Assembly (NCBI RefSeq): GCF_007858535.1
Contig: NZ_CP040174.1
Span: 1,736,001 to 1,800,000, forward strand
Direction of reading: 5' to 3'
Source: Arthrobacter sp. UKPF54-2
Lineage (GTDB): Bacteria; Actinomycetota; Actinomycetes; Actinomycetales; Micrococcaceae
Length of the DNA stretch: 64,000 bases
This document shows, in pieces, positions 34,756-43,623 of the stretch. A program made the position numbers and the translations under genes. Every line of letters begins with the position of its first letter. Within the stretch, counting starts at the first letter, position 1. Below the pieces are notes generated by a model. That model ran no database searches. It saw only the letters and a program-made list of their open reading frames with translations, and was not told the DNA's origin.

Positions 34756-35205
34756 ATGACTGAACAGCCCGCACACCTGGACAACCAGCCGCTCAACGAC
34801 CTCGAAGAGATGCTCGCCCGGGGGGAACAGCCGGACGCCAACCCGGTGGACGTCATCCTGGCCTTCCTGAACAACGAGGTGTACATCGTCAGCTCCGATA
34901 CGATCGAGGGCCCCGATTCCCAGGTCGAGCCGCTGGTGCTGGCGAACTCCGCCGGCAAGCCGGTGCTGGCCGTCTTCTCGCACCCGAGCCGCGTCACAGA
35001 GCAGTACCTCGCCGCGGCCCCGAACGTGCTCGGCACCCAGGGCTCGGCGATCATCGGCAACCTCGGCGACGAGCTCGGCATGGTCATCAACCCCGGCGCC
35101 GTCTACGGCTTCGAAATCGATCCGGAGGGCGTGGCCAACATCCGCCGCGACTTCAAGCCCTCCGAGGACGAGCCGGACGCGCCCGGGGACGGCAGCCAGG
35201 CCTAG
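34756..35205 (+). CDS. SseB-family protein
   Basis: 149 residues with an SseB N-terminal-type domain: LNDLEEMLARGEQPDANPVD, VYIVSSDTIEGPDSQVEPLV and the GKPVLAVFSHPSRVTEQYL motif with NPGAVYGFEI. The acidic C-terminal tail is short. In enterobacteria SseB names an enhanced-serine-sensitivity protein; in actinobacteria the role is unknown. A GGAAC sits immediately before ATG 34756, a weak SD at best. It lies between the AbiEi/DUF559 repeat and ppx. Confidence 0.78.
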   Translation: MTEQPAHLDNQPLNDLEEMLARGEQPDANPVDVILAFLNNEVYIVSSDTIEGPDSQVEPLVLANSAGKPVLAVFSHPSRVTEQYLAAAPNVLGTQGSAIIGNLGDELGMVINPGAVYGFEIDPEGVANIRRDFKPSEDEPDAPGDGSQA

Positions 35206-35258
35206 CCGCGGGACCCGCCCCGGCGGGCACCCGGTTAGGGCACGGACAGCCGGAGGAC

Positions 35259-35264
35259 AATAAT
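35259..35264 (+). promoter_or_regulatory. -10 element for ppx (leaderless)
   Basis: AATAAT (5 of 6 matches to TATAAT) ends 6 nt before ATG 35271. A GGAGG exists, but ~15 nt upstream, too far for a normal SD. Confidence 0.45.
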
Positions 35265-35270
35265 GGCCCT

Positions 35271-36290
35271 ATGCGTCTTGGCGTCCTCGATATCGGCTCA
35301 AACACCGTCCACCTCCTCCTGGTGGATGCCCACCCCGGCGCGCGCCCGGTCCCGTTCGCCTCGCACAAGCGGCCGCTCTCACTGGTGCAGTTCCTCGACG
35401 CGGACGGCAGCATCAACGACGCCGGCCAGCACGAGCTGATCGAGTTCGTCCTTGAAGCGTGGGAGTTCGCGGCGAAGCACAAGGCCGAGGACCTGCTGGC
35501 GTTCTGTACGTCCGCGATCCGCGAGGCCACCAACGGGCCCGCCGTCCTCGCCCGGGTCAAGCACGAAACCACTGTCACGCTGCGGGAACTGACCGGCAGC
35601 GAAGAGGCCTCAATGACGTTCTTCGCCGTCCGCCGCTGGTACGGCTGGGGCGCGGGACCCATGCTGAACCTCGACATCGGCGGCGGATCCTTCGAAATGG
35701 CCTACGGGGAAGACGAACTCCCCGAGCTTGCGACGTCGGTCCCGCTCGGCGCGAGCCGGCTCACCCGCGACTGGCTGCAGGAGGACCCGCCGTCGGCGAA
35801 AAGCGTCAAGGAGCTCCGCCGCTACATCCGAAGCACCCTGAAGCCCGCTGTCCGGGACATCGCCAAGCTCGGCAAGGCCAACCACGTGGCCGGCACCTCC
35901 AAAACGTTCCGCTCCCTGGCCCGCATCGCCGGGGCCGCCCCCAGCGGCGCCGGCCCCTACGTCAAGCGGGAACTGCACGCCACGGACCTGGGCCTCTGGG
36001 CGCAACGGATCTCCGCCATGGAAGTGGAGGACCGGTTGAACCTCCCCGGCGTCTCCGAAGCCCGCGCACCCCAGTTGCTGGCCGGCGCGCTGGTGGCGGA
36101 GGCGGCCCTGGAGATGTTTGAGTTCCCGAGCCTGGAGATTTGTCCGTGGGCCTTGCGGGAGGGGCTGATCCTCCGCCGTCTGGACCAACTGGTCACCGAG
36201 GGCCCGCTGCAGCCCGCGCCGCACGTCGCCATGGCCGAGGAGCCGGCCGAGCCGCAATCACCCGGCGATGAGGGGCCGGACGCGGCGTAA
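35271..36290 (+). CDS. ppx: Ppx/GppA-family exopolyphosphatase
   Basis: 339 residues of the ASKHA fold. The nucleotide/phosphate loops are LDIGSNTVHLLLVD at the N-terminus and NLDIGGGSFEMAYGE near 140, with catalytic Glu expected in LTGSEEASM. It removes terminal phosphate from polyphosphate or pppGpp; which is not clear. It lacks the C-terminal HD domain of E. coli Ppx, as usual for the short actinobacterial enzymes (mycobacterial Rv0496). ATG 35271 follows an AATAAT -10 by 6 nt. Confidence 0.9.
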   Translation: MRLGVLDIGSNTVHLLLVDAHPGARPVPFASHKRPLSLVQFLDADGSINDAGQHELIEFVLEAWEFAAKHKAEDLLAFCTSAIREATNGPAVLARVKHETTVTLRELTGSEEASMTFFAVRRWYGWGAGPMLNLDIGGGSFEMAYGEDELPELATSVPLGASRLTRDWLQEDPPSAKSVKELRRYIRSTLKPAVRDIAKLGKANHVAGTSKTFRSLARIAGAAPSGAGPYVKRELHATDLGLWAQRISAMEVEDRLNLPGVSEARAPQLLAGALVAEAALEMFEFPSLEICPWALREGLILRRLDQLVTEGPLQPAPHVAMAEEPAEPQSPGDEGPDAA

Positions 36291-36388
36291 ACGGAGTCCA
36301 GAGCCGGGATGTCGTTTCTGGCGCAGGCCGTTCGTCGAGTAGGTGGAGGCCAGCCAAAGGAACCGGCCCGTCAGCCAAGGAGGACAGC

Positions 36389-36730
36389 ATGGCACAGTAC
36401 CTGCTCAGCGTTTACCAGCCCGCCGGCCCCGCCCCGGCCCCCGAGGTCCTCGCGCCCATCATGGCGGACCTCGAGGCCCTGAACCGCGAGCTAAAGGCGG
36501 CCGGCGCTTGGGTGTTCGCCGCGGGCCTCGACCCCGCCGGCGCCGCCACGGTGGTCCGGCAGCAGGGCACGGAGACGCTCATGACGGACGGGCCGTTCAC
36601 AGAAGCGAAGGAGCACCTCGGCGGTTTCACCGTTATTGAGGCACCGGACCTCGATGCGGCGCTTGGCTGGGCCGGCCGGCTGGCCCGTGCCACCACCCTT
36701 CCCATCGAAGTGCGGCCCGTCCAGCACTAG
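36389..36730 (+). CDS. YciI-family protein
   Basis: 113 residues of the YCII ferredoxin-like fold: MAQYLLSVYQPAG, GAWVFAAGLDPAGAATVVR and MTDGPFTEAKEHLGGFTVIE. The DGPF(T/A)E.KE.LGG pattern is characteristic of the sigma-factor-associated YciI subgroup. A His/Asp pair, the usual catalytic signature of YciI, is not obvious. An AAGGAGGA SD precedes ATG 36389. Confidence 0.85.
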   Translation: MAQYLLSVYQPAGPAPAPEVLAPIMADLEALNRELKAAGAWVFAAGLDPAGAATVVRQQGTETLMTDGPFTEAKEHLGGFTVIEAPDLDAALGWAGRLARATTLPIEVRPVQH

Positions 36731-36777
36731 GCGCCCACCAGCACCGGAGCGCGGCACACCGAATGTTTAAAAGCGAA

Positions 36778-36834
36778 GGCACCGGCGGCCCGCTGCGGGA
36801 AATGGGGGAAAACCCGCTGCAGACCCCCGGTGCC
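36778..36834. other. Structured intergenic element after yciI
   Basis: An outer stem GGCACCGG (36778-36785) / CCGGTGCC (36827-36834) encloses a second possible pairing GCGGG/CCCGC and an A-rich loop. An AATGTTTAAAAG tract lies just before it. It could be a terminator, small RNA or structured 5' element; no known riboswitch class is recognised. It lies in the 243-bp gap before proC. Confidence 0.4.
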
Positions 36835-36961
36835 GGGCAGACATCCGCATGACTGCCTATCATCACTCGCACCCTCAATGAGGTAGTTCCTACGCTATTC
36901 GCGGAGTTTGGGAGCAAGCTGCGCTGAGGATGTGAGCTGGCTGTGAATCGCGGCTGACTGC

Positions 36962-36967
36962 AATGAT
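36962..36967 (+). promoter_or_regulatory. -10 element for proC (leaderless)
   Basis: AATGAT ends 6 nt before ATG 36974. The intervening GGGGGC could act as a weak SD, but it is too close to the ATG. Confidence 0.3.
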
Positions 36968-36973
36968 GGGGGC

Positions 36974-37807
36974 ATGAGCAACCGAATCGCATTCCTGGGC
37001 TGTGGGTCAATGAACGAGGCAATCATGAGCGGCCTGATCGCCGGGGGGACGGACCCCGCCGACGTCGTCGCCACGGTCCGGCGTGCCGAACGGGCCGCCG
37101 AACTGGCCGAGCGGCACCACGGCATCACGGCCATCGCCAGCGACGAAGAACCGGAGAACAACACGCAGGCCGCCACCGGCGCCGCCGTCGTCGTCCTGGG
37201 CGTGAAGCCGGTGGGGATCGCGGACCTGGCCCGCGAGATCAGCGGCTCGCTCTCGCCGGAAACGATCGTCGTCAGCGTCGCGGCGGCCGTGTCGCTGGAG
37301 CAGCTGGAAGCGGCGCTTCCTGCCGGCCAGCCGGTGATCCGCGCCATGCCGAACACCCCGGCCAGGCTGGGCCGCGGCGTGGTGTCGGTGTCCGCCGGGA
37401 AGCACTGCTCGGCGGCACAGCTGCAGCAGGCGAAGGACATTTTCGCCGCCGTCGGCACGGTCGTCGAGATTCCCGAGGAGCAGGTCGATGCGCTGTCCGC
37501 GATCAGCGGCTCCGGCCCCGCCTACGCCTTCTACCTGGCCGAGGCGATGGCGGCCGCCGGGGCCGAACTGGGCCTGGACGCCGAACTGTCGCTGCTGCTG
37601 GCCCGTGAAACGGTCGCCGGTGCCGGGCTGATGCTCGCCGAACCGGGCGCCGACCCCGCCGCGCTGCGCAGGGCCGTGACCAGCCCGAACGGCACCACCG
37701 AACGGGCAATCGCCACCTTCGACGAGCGCGGCCTCCCCTCGATCATCGCCGACGGCGCCCGGGCCGCCGCCGAGCGGGCCGCGGAAATCACGAAACAGCT
37801 CGGCTAG
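36974..37807 (+). CDS. proC: Pyrroline-5-carboxylate reductase
   Basis: 277 residues. An N-terminal Rossmann domain opens RIAFLGCGSMNEAIMSGLI, and the family motifs are IRAMPNTPARLGRG and AISGSGPAYAFYLAEAM, with the C-terminal DERGLPSIIADGARAA end. It makes L-proline from 1-pyrroline-5-carboxylate using NAD(P)H. The order ppx ... proC ... bldC matches mycobacteria at longer range. Start ATG 36974. Confidence 0.94.
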   Translation: MSNRIAFLGCGSMNEAIMSGLIAGGTDPADVVATVRRAERAAELAERHHGITAIASDEEPENNTQAATGAAVVVLGVKPVGIADLAREISGSLSPETIVVSVAAAVSLEQLEAALPAGQPVIRAMPNTPARLGRGVVSVSAGKHCSAAQLQQAKDIFAAVGTVVEIPEEQVDALSAISGSGPAYAFYLAEAMAAAGAELGLDAELSLLLARETVAGAGLMLAEPGADPAALRRAVTSPNGTTERAIATFDERGLPSIIADGARAAAERAAEITKQLG

Positions 37808-37857
37808 GGGCACCGCAGGCCATGACGCGGACCGGCTCCGGTGGCAGGATAGGACCC

Positions 37858-38442
37858 ATGGAACTGCACATCACAGGGGATCCCGCGGCGGACAAACTGC
37901 TCAGCGACGACGCGTTTGCGCTGCTCACCGGCATGCTGCTGGACCAGCAGGTGACCATGGAGTCGGCGTTTGCCCGCCCCGAAAAGATCCGGACGCGCCT
38001 CGGTTCCCTGGCTCCGGCCGCAATCGCCGAATACGATCCGCAGGCGTTCGTCGAGCTATTCAAAGAACGCCCGGCGGTCCACCGGTTCCCCGGCTCGATG
38101 GCCGGCCGGGTCCAGGCCCTGGCCGAAACCGTGCACAGCCAGTGGAACGGCGACGCCACCGCCATCTGGACCCGGGGTAATCCGGACGGGCCGGAGGTGC
38201 TGCGCCGGCTCAAGGCGCTGCCGGGATTCGGCGAGCAGAAGGCCAAGATCTTCCTGGCCCTGCTGGGAAAGCAATGCGGGCTCCGCGCCGAGGGCTGGCG
38301 CGAGGCCGCTGGCCACTATGGCGCGGAGGACGCCTACCTGTCCGTCGCCGACATTGTGGACCCGGAGTCGCTGTCCAAGGTACGGGCGAGCAAGCAGGCA
38401 GCCAAGGCCGCCGCGAAAGCGGCAAAGACGGGCGGGCCTTGA
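37858..38442 (+). CDS. HhH-GPD-type base-excision repair protein
   Basis: 194 residues of the helix-hairpin-helix glycosylase superfamily. N-terminal helices include LLTGMLLDQQVTMESAF; the HhH is LKALPGFGEQKAKIFLALLG near residues 126-145. A catalytic Asp as in AlkA/MutY is not identified with certainty, and there is no Fe-S cluster motif. The C-terminus is a basic Ala/Lys tail. The family is small and poorly studied, although some annotations call it a HesB-like protein. ATG 37858 is chosen from the start of similarity. Confidence 0.8.
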   Translation: MELHITGDPAADKLLSDDAFALLTGMLLDQQVTMESAFARPEKIRTRLGSLAPAAIAEYDPQAFVELFKERPAVHRFPGSMAGRVQALAETVHSQWNGDATAIWTRGNPDGPEVLRRLKALPGFGEQKAKIFLALLGKQCGLRAEGWREAAGHYGAEDAYLSVADIVDPESLSKVRASKQAAKAAAKAAKTGGP

Positions 38443-38504
38443 CCCTGCGGTAGCAGCCAGCGACGCCGGGAGGAACCTGCCCGACGCCGGAGGGAACCTA
38501 GTGC

Positions 38505-40088
38505 TTGGAGGTCGGGACCATCACTGAACAGCCGGCAGGACGGCTCCTTTCGCTCTGGGCGGCCACCGCCGGGAAAGCCACGTACCCGTCATTCGACGCA
38601 TCCGCCGACTCGCCCGAGGAAGTTGACGTTGCCGTGATCGGCGGCGGCATCGCCGGACTGACCGCCGCCCTGGCCCTGAAACGGGCGGGCCAGACTGTCG
38701 CGGTGCTGGAAGCGGCGCGGGTGGGCACCGGCGTCACCGGAAACACCACGGGAAAGGTCACCTCACTGCACCGGCTCGCCTACTCCGAGCTCGCGGCCCG
38801 CCACGGCAGGGGCGCGGCCGCCATTTACGGCCAGGCCAACGAGGCCGCCATAGCGCACATCGCCGGCATCGTAGCGGCGGAAGGCATCGACTGCGGCTTC
38901 CGGCAGGTGGCCAACTACACCTACGCCGAAACCGGGACGGCGCTTGCCCTGGTCCGGGAGGAAGCGGCGCTGGCGGAGCGGCTCGGGCTGCCGGCATCCT
39001 TCACCACAGATGTGCCGCTGCCCTTCGCCGTTCGGGGCGCCGTCCGGTTCGACGGGCAGGCCCAGCTGCACGCGCTCAGGTATGTACAGGGCCTGGCCCG
39101 CGCTGTGCACGGGGACGGCAGCTTCGTCTTTGAGGAATCGCCTGCCACGGGATTCCGCGACGGTTCCCCGGCCATGGTGGACACCGGGCACGGAACGGTC
39201 CGGGCAAAGGACATCATCGTGGCGACCAACCTGCCCTTCGGGGACGACGGGCGTTTCGCGGCCCGGTGCTACGCGCACCGCTCGTACATTGTTGCCGCCC
39301 GTAGGGCCGGTCCCGCGCTGGACGCGACCTTTGTCAGCGTGGAGGAACCGATGCGCTCCATCCTGACGGTCGACGTCGAGGGCGCCAGATACGTGCTGGC
39401 CGGCGGAGAGGGACACCGGGCCACTGAGAGCGTCGACTCCGCCCAAAGGTACGCCCGGCTCGCGGCCTTTGCCCGCGACCGCCTCGGCGCGGCGGAGACC
39501 GTCTTCCGCTGGTCCACCCAGGACGCCATGCCTGCCGACGGGCTGCCTTACGTTGGCCTTCTGGGCCCGGAGTACCGGCATGTCCACGTGATCACCGGGC
39601 TGCGGAAGTGGGGCCTCACCAACGGCACCGCCGCCGCCCTGATCCTCCGCGACACGCTCTGCGGTACCGCCAACCCGTGGGCCGAGCTGTTCGACAGCAA
39701 CCGCAGCGCCGGCCAAACGCAGGAGGTGCCCGCGGGGCCTGCCGTGGGGGCGGCGTCTGCGGCGGGGCCGGCCGGGGCGGCGCCGGGCGCCGCTGCCGCT
39801 CCGGATGAGGGAATCCCGGCGGACATAGCCCCGGGGGAGGGGAAGGTGGTGGACATCCGGGGTGCCAAAACCGCCATGTATGTCTCTCCCTTGGGGGACG
39901 TACAGGCGGTCTCCGCGGTCTGCACCCACCTTGGCTGCACGGTGGAGTTCAACCGGGCGGACGTGACGTGGGACTGCCCCTGCCACGGCTCCCGTTTCGC
40001 CACGGACGGCACCGTCATCCAGGGCCCGGCCACCAGGAATCTGGCGGCCGCGCCGGAGGATCCGGGCCGTCCCGGTGGCGGTGCCTAG
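38505..40088 (+). CDS. FAD-dependent oxidoreductase with C-terminal Rieske domain
   Basis: 527 residues. The FAD Rossmann loop is DVAVIGGGIAGLTAALALKR near residues 40-60, with a DAO-type fold to ~400. An Ala/Pro linker (~405-440) leads to a Rieske [2Fe-2S] domain with C473-T-H475 and C491-P-C-H494 plus the extra Cys pair (478, 493) that usually forms a disulfide. The partner and substrate are unknown. The start is uncertain: TTG 38505 is the only standard start near the domain, while GGAGG sits 8 nt before an ATC at 38520. Confidence 0.82.
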   Translation: MEVGTITEQPAGRLLSLWAATAGKATYPSFDASADSPEEVDVAVIGGGIAGLTAALALKRAGQTVAVLEAARVGTGVTGNTTGKVTSLHRLAYSELAARHGRGAAAIYGQANEAAIAHIAGIVAAEGIDCGFRQVANYTYAETGTALALVREEAALAERLGLPASFTTDVPLPFAVRGAVRFDGQAQLHALRYVQGLARAVHGDGSFVFEESPATGFRDGSPAMVDTGHGTVRAKDIIVATNLPFGDDGRFAARCYAHRSYIVAARRAGPALDATFVSVEEPMRSILTVDVEGARYVLAGGEGHRATESVDSAQRYARLAAFARDRLGAAETVFRWSTQDAMPADGLPYVGLLGPEYRHVHVITGLRKWGLTNGTAAALILRDTLCGTANPWAELFDSNRSAGQTQEVPAGPAVGAASAAGPAGAAPGAAAAPDEGIPADIAPGEGKVVDIRGAKTAMYVSPLGDVQAVSAVCTHLGCTVEFNRADVTWDCPCHGSRFATDGTVIQGPATRNLAAAPEDPGRPGGGA

Positions 40089-40100
40089 CCGGCGCCGGCG

Positions 40101-40787
40101 CTACGGCCTCGCCGCGAACCGTTCCAGCAGGTCCACGTGCCCGGAGACGATCAGCATGTCCCGCGCGGACACCTTCGTCTCAGGCCGGGCATAGGTGAAG
40201 TCCTCGCCCGGGGACTTCACGCCCACGATCGTGACCCCGTACTTGGAGCGCACCTTGGACTCGTCGAGCGTGAAACCCACGGTTTCGCGCGGCGGGTACA
40301 TCTTCACGATCGCGAAGTCGTCGTCGAACTCGATGAAGTCCAGCATCCGGCCGGACACGAGGTGCGCGGCCCGGACACCGGCGTCGGCCTCCGGATAGAT
40401 CACGTGGTTGGCGCCGATCCGGGTCAGGATCTTACCGTGCGAGGGCGTGATCGCCTTGACCCAGAGGTGTTCGATGCCGAGGTCCACAAGGTTCACCGTG
40501 ATCAGCACCGAGGATTCGATCGAGGTGCCCACGCCGACGACGGCGGAGCTGAACTCCTGGGCGCCGAGCTGGCGGAGGGCGTCGATGTTGGTCGCGTCGG
40601 CCTCAACAACGTGGGTCAAGACGCTGGCCCACTTCTGCACGAGGCTGCGGTCGCGTTCGATCGCCAGCACCTCGCGGCCCTGCTTGACCAACTGCTCTGC
40701 GGTGGACGCGCCGAAGCGGCCCAGCCCGATCACCAGCACGGGCGCGTTGTGGGCGGGGCGGTTGACGGCGCCTGAGGAACTAGCCAA
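40101..40787 (-). CDS. trkA: TrkA-type potassium uptake regulatory protein
   Basis: 228 residues. The RCK_N domain holds a nucleotide loop PVLVIGLGRFGASTAEQLV, and an RCK_C domain follows ~150. It forms the cytosolic gating ring of Trk/Ktr channels, binding NAD(H), ATP or c-di-AMP depending on the system. TTG 40787 overlaps the trkH stop by 8 bp, so expression is coupled to TrkH. The much longer open frame upstream is antisense or out of phase to trkH and was not used. Confidence 0.9.
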   Translation of the reverse strand: MASSSGAVNRPAHNAPVLVIGLGRFGASTAEQLVKQGREVLAIERDRSLVQKWASVLTHVVEADATNIDALRQLGAQEFSSAVVGVGTSIESSVLITVNLVDLGIEHLWVKAITPSHGKILTRIGANHVIYPEADAGVRAAHLVSGRMLDFIEFDDDFAIVKMYPPRETVGFTLDESKVRSKYGVTIVGVKSPGEDFTYARPETKVSARDMLIVSGHVDLLERFAARP

Positions 40788-42210
40788 TGATCGGTCTCTC
40801 TTCCGGGTAGTGGTACAACTGGCTGCGCTGGCGCAGGGCCAGCCCAGCGGCGAGGGTGACGGTGCCGACGCGGCCGGCGAACATGAGAACGGTGAGGACA
40901 TAGACGCCCGCCGGAGGCAGCTCAGCACTGAGGTTGGTGCTCAGGCCCACCGTGGCGAAGGCGGAAATCGTTTCAAACAGCACCCGGTCCAGGGACGCGC
41001 CGCTGATCTGAAGCAGGAGCAGGGCCGAGACTGCCACGAGCGTGGCGCCGGCGACGATGACCGAGATGGCCACCCGCATGGTGCCCTCGGGGATGGTGCG
41101 GCCGTAGACTTTCACGTCCGCGTCGCCCCGGGCCTCGGCGACGATGGCCAGGAACATCACCGCGATGGTGGTGACCTTGATGCCGCCGGCGGTCGACGCA
41201 GAACCGCCGCCGGCGAACATCAGCGCGTCGGTCAGCAGCATTGTGGTGGAATCCATCTGGTTCTGGTCCACCAGATTGAAGCCGCCGGAACGGGTCATCA
41301 CGGAGGCGAAGAGCGAATGCGTGACCTTGTCACCGAGGCTCATGCCGCCGATGGTGCGCATGTTCTCCCACTCCATCAGGCCCCAGAGCACGGTGCCCGC
41401 GGCCAGCAGGATCAGCGAGACCTGGATGGTCAGCTTGGTGTGCAGGTTCCACTTCTTCCAGTTCAGCCCGTTCTGCTGGAGCACCATCACCACCGGGAAA
41501 CCGAGGCTGCCGAGGAAGACTCCGATCATCAGCGGGATGAGGATCCACAGGTCGGTCTCGTAGGGGACGATGCCGTCCGAATGCGGGGTGAACCCGGCGT
41601 TGTTGAACGCCGAGATGGAATAGAAGACGCCGTGCCAGACTGACTGGCCGAAACTTTCGCCCAGCGCGAGGAACCGCGGGATCAGGGCCACGGCCAGCAC
41701 CGCCTCGATCACGACCGACGTGACGATGACGATCCGCAGCAGGGTGCCCACCTCGCCGAGGCGCCCGGCGTTCATGGCCTCCTGCGCGATCAGCTTGCCG
41801 CGGACGCCGAGTTTCTTGCTGACCATCAGCGCCAGCAGCGAGGCCAGGGTCAGGGTGCCGAGGCCGCCCACGAAAATGCCAACCAGGATGACCAGCTGCC
41901 CGAAAAAGGACCAGTGCACCGCGGTGGAAACGACGGTCAGCCCGGTGACGCACACAGCCGAGACCGCGGTGAACAGGGCCTGGTGCAGGGGCGTCGCCTG
42001 CCCTGCGGCGGAGGACACCGGCAGGGAAAGCAGGCCGGTGAAGATCAGCACCACCACGGCGAAGGCCGAGACGGCCAGGCGTGCGGGGGAGGTGTTGGCG
42101 ATGTTGTCGATAAAGTCGCGCAACCGGGTGAAGATCCAGAGCCCCTCGCGCTCCGGCTGGCCGGGGTGCCAGCCGGCCGGGCTCGATGACCTCGACTGGC
42201 TTTGCGTCAT
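40780..42210 (-). CDS. trkH: TrkH-family potassium channel subunit
   Basis: 476-residue membrane protein with four repeated M1-P-M2 units; pore-loop-like segments include AVCVTGLTVVST and SAFNNAGFTPHS. It imports K+ through the membrane with TrkA as its cytosolic regulator. Helices cover residues ~38-440; the N-terminal ~30 are soluble. It starts divergent from acuC. ATG 42210 has no strong SD. Confidence 0.92.
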   Translation of the reverse strand: MTQSQSRSSSPAGWHPGQPEREGLWIFTRLRDFIDNIANTSPARLAVSAFAVVVLIFTGLLSLPVSSAAGQATPLHQALFTAVSAVCVTGLTVVSTAVHWSFFGQLVILVGIFVGGLGTLTLASLLALMVSKKLGVRGKLIAQEAMNAGRLGEVGTLLRIVIVTSVVIEAVLAVALIPRFLALGESFGQSVWHGVFYSISAFNNAGFTPHSDGIVPYETDLWILIPLMIGVFLGSLGFPVVMVLQQNGLNWKKWNLHTKLTIQVSLILLAAGTVLWGLMEWENMRTIGGMSLGDKVTHSLFASVMTRSGGFNLVDQNQMDSTTMLLTDALMFAGGGSASTAGGIKVTTIAVMFLAIVAEARGDADVKVYGRTIPEGTMRVAISVIVAGATLVAVSALLLLQISGASLDRVLFETISAFATVGLSTNLSAELPPAGVYVLTVLMFAGRVGTVTLAAGLALRQRSQLYHYPEERPIIG

Positions 42211-42254
42211 GTGCGGCTTGTCCTCGGTTGAAACGGCGTCCTCAGTAGTAAACC

Positions 42255-42260
42255 ACTATA
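42255..42260 (-). promoter_or_regulatory. -10 element for trkH
   Basis: TATAGT on the minus strand, ~45 bp before the trkH ATG. No consensus -35 is evident at normal spacing. Confidence 0.35.
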
Positions 42261-42298
42261 TTCCGCGCAACGACGGGGGAAGGGGCGGTGCGCTCCGG

Positions 42299-42304
42299 TA
42301 GCCT
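42299..42304 (+). promoter_or_regulatory. -10 element for acuC (leaderless)
   Basis: TAGCCT ends 7 nt before ATG 42312; no SD sequence. Confidence 0.5.
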
Positions 42305-42311
42305 GTGATTG

Positions 42312-43535
42312 ATGACCTTCCTGCCCGGACTCGCCCAGACCGCCCTGCCGACGACGGTGGTGTGGGACTCGGCCATGACGGCATACAACTTCGGCCACAG
42401 CCACCCGATGGCGCCGGAGCGGATGGAACTGACCGCACGGCTGGCCCGCAGCCTCGGCCTGCTGGACCTGGGCCACGTCTCGGTGGCGGCCCCCGAAGTG
42501 GCCACCGACGAGGAACTCGCAGCGGTGCACAGCGCGGACTACATCGCCGCCGTCCGGCGCGTCAGCGCGGACCCGGACACCCCGGACCTGGAACGGGGTC
42601 TCGGCACCGAGGACGACCCGGCCTTCGCCGGCATGCACGAGGCCAGCGCCCGGCTGGCCGGCGGCTCGCTCCTCGCGGCAGCCGCCATCCTCGACGGCAG
42701 CGCCGTCCGGGCGGTGAACTTCGGCGGCGGCATGCACCATGCCGCCCGGGAACGTGCCAGCGGCTTCTGCATCTACAACGACGCGGCCCTGGCCATCGCG
42801 CGGCTGCTCGACGGCGGCGTGCAGCGGGTGGCATATATCGACGTCGACGCCCACCACGGCGACGGAACCCAAAGCATCTTCTGGGACGACCCTCGGGTGC
42901 TGACGATCTCGCTGCATGAGACCGGGCTGACCCTGTTCCCGGGCACCGGCTTCGCCAACGAGATCGGCGGCCCGAACGCCCAGGGCAGCGCGGTCAACGT
43001 GGCGCTGCCGGCCGGGACGGGGGATGCGGGCTGGCTGCGGGCCTTCCACGCGGTCGTCCCGCAACTGGTGGGCGCGTTTGAGCCGGAGGTGATCGTCAGC
43101 CAGCACGGCTGCGACTCGCACCGCCTGGATCCGCTGACACACCTGAACATCAGCGTGGACGGCCAGCGCGAGGCCGCCACCGCCATCGGTAACCTCGCGG
43201 CCCGCTACTGCGAGAACCGCTGGATCTCCACCGGCGGTGGAGGCTACAACGTGATCACCGTGGTCCCACGGTCCTGGAGCCACCTGATTGCCATTGCCGC
43301 CGGCCGGCCCGTCCCGCTGCGTACCGCCGTGCCGGAGGACTGGCGGCAGTATGTGCAGGAGAAGTACGGCGCCAAGTACGGGGTCGAACCGCCCTCGGTG
43401 ATGGGCGACGACGTCGACCTCTGGTGGCGCTCCTGGGAGGTCGGCTTCGACCCGAACGACGAGGTGGACCGCACGGTGATGGCCACCCGCAAGGAAGTTT
43501 TCCCGCTCTACGGTCTGGATCCCTGGTTCGATTAG
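42312..43535 (+). CDS. acuC: Acetoin utilization protein AcuC, histone-deacetylase family
   Basis: 407-residue zinc deacetylase. The catalytic histidine pair is in GGMHHAARERASGFC, the zinc ligands are in YIDVDAHHGDGTQ, and the C-terminal Tyr is in GGGGYN. In Bacillus AcuC deacetylates acetyl-CoA synthetase to reactivate it, and acs is present in this window, so the same control is plausible though unproven. ATG 42312 has a TAGCCT -10 seven nt upstream and no SD. It is divergent from trkH. Confidence 0.9.
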   Translation: MTFLPGLAQTALPTTVVWDSAMTAYNFGHSHPMAPERMELTARLARSLGLLDLGHVSVAAPEVATDEELAAVHSADYIAAVRRVSADPDTPDLERGLGTEDDPAFAGMHEASARLAGGSLLAAAAILDGSAVRAVNFGGGMHHAARERASGFCIYNDAALAIARLLDGGVQRVAYIDVDAHHGDGTQSIFWDDPRVLTISLHETGLTLFPGTGFANEIGGPNAQGSAVNVALPAGTGDAGWLRAFHAVVPQLVGAFEPEVIVSQHGCDSHRLDPLTHLNISVDGQREAATAIGNLAARYCENRWISTGGGGYNVITVVPRSWSHLIAIAAGRPVPLRTAVPEDWRQYVQEKYGAKYGVEPPSVMGDDVDLWWRSWEVGFDPNDEVDRTVMATRKEVFPLYGLDPWFD

Positions 43536-43610
43536 GGTGCCGTCCGGGCCGGCGGCCCGGGCCCGGTGGGGGACCTGTAATTGGTGGATGCCATCTGGCG
43601 TATATGTCGC

Positions 43611-43616
43611 TAGTGT
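43611..43616 (+). promoter_or_regulatory. -10 element for the ArsR regulator before gdhA (leaderless)
   Basis: TAGTGT ends 7 nt before ATG 43624. GGAGG lies in those 7 nt, too close to the ATG for a normal SD. Confidence 0.5.
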
Positions 43617-43623
43617 GGAGGAC

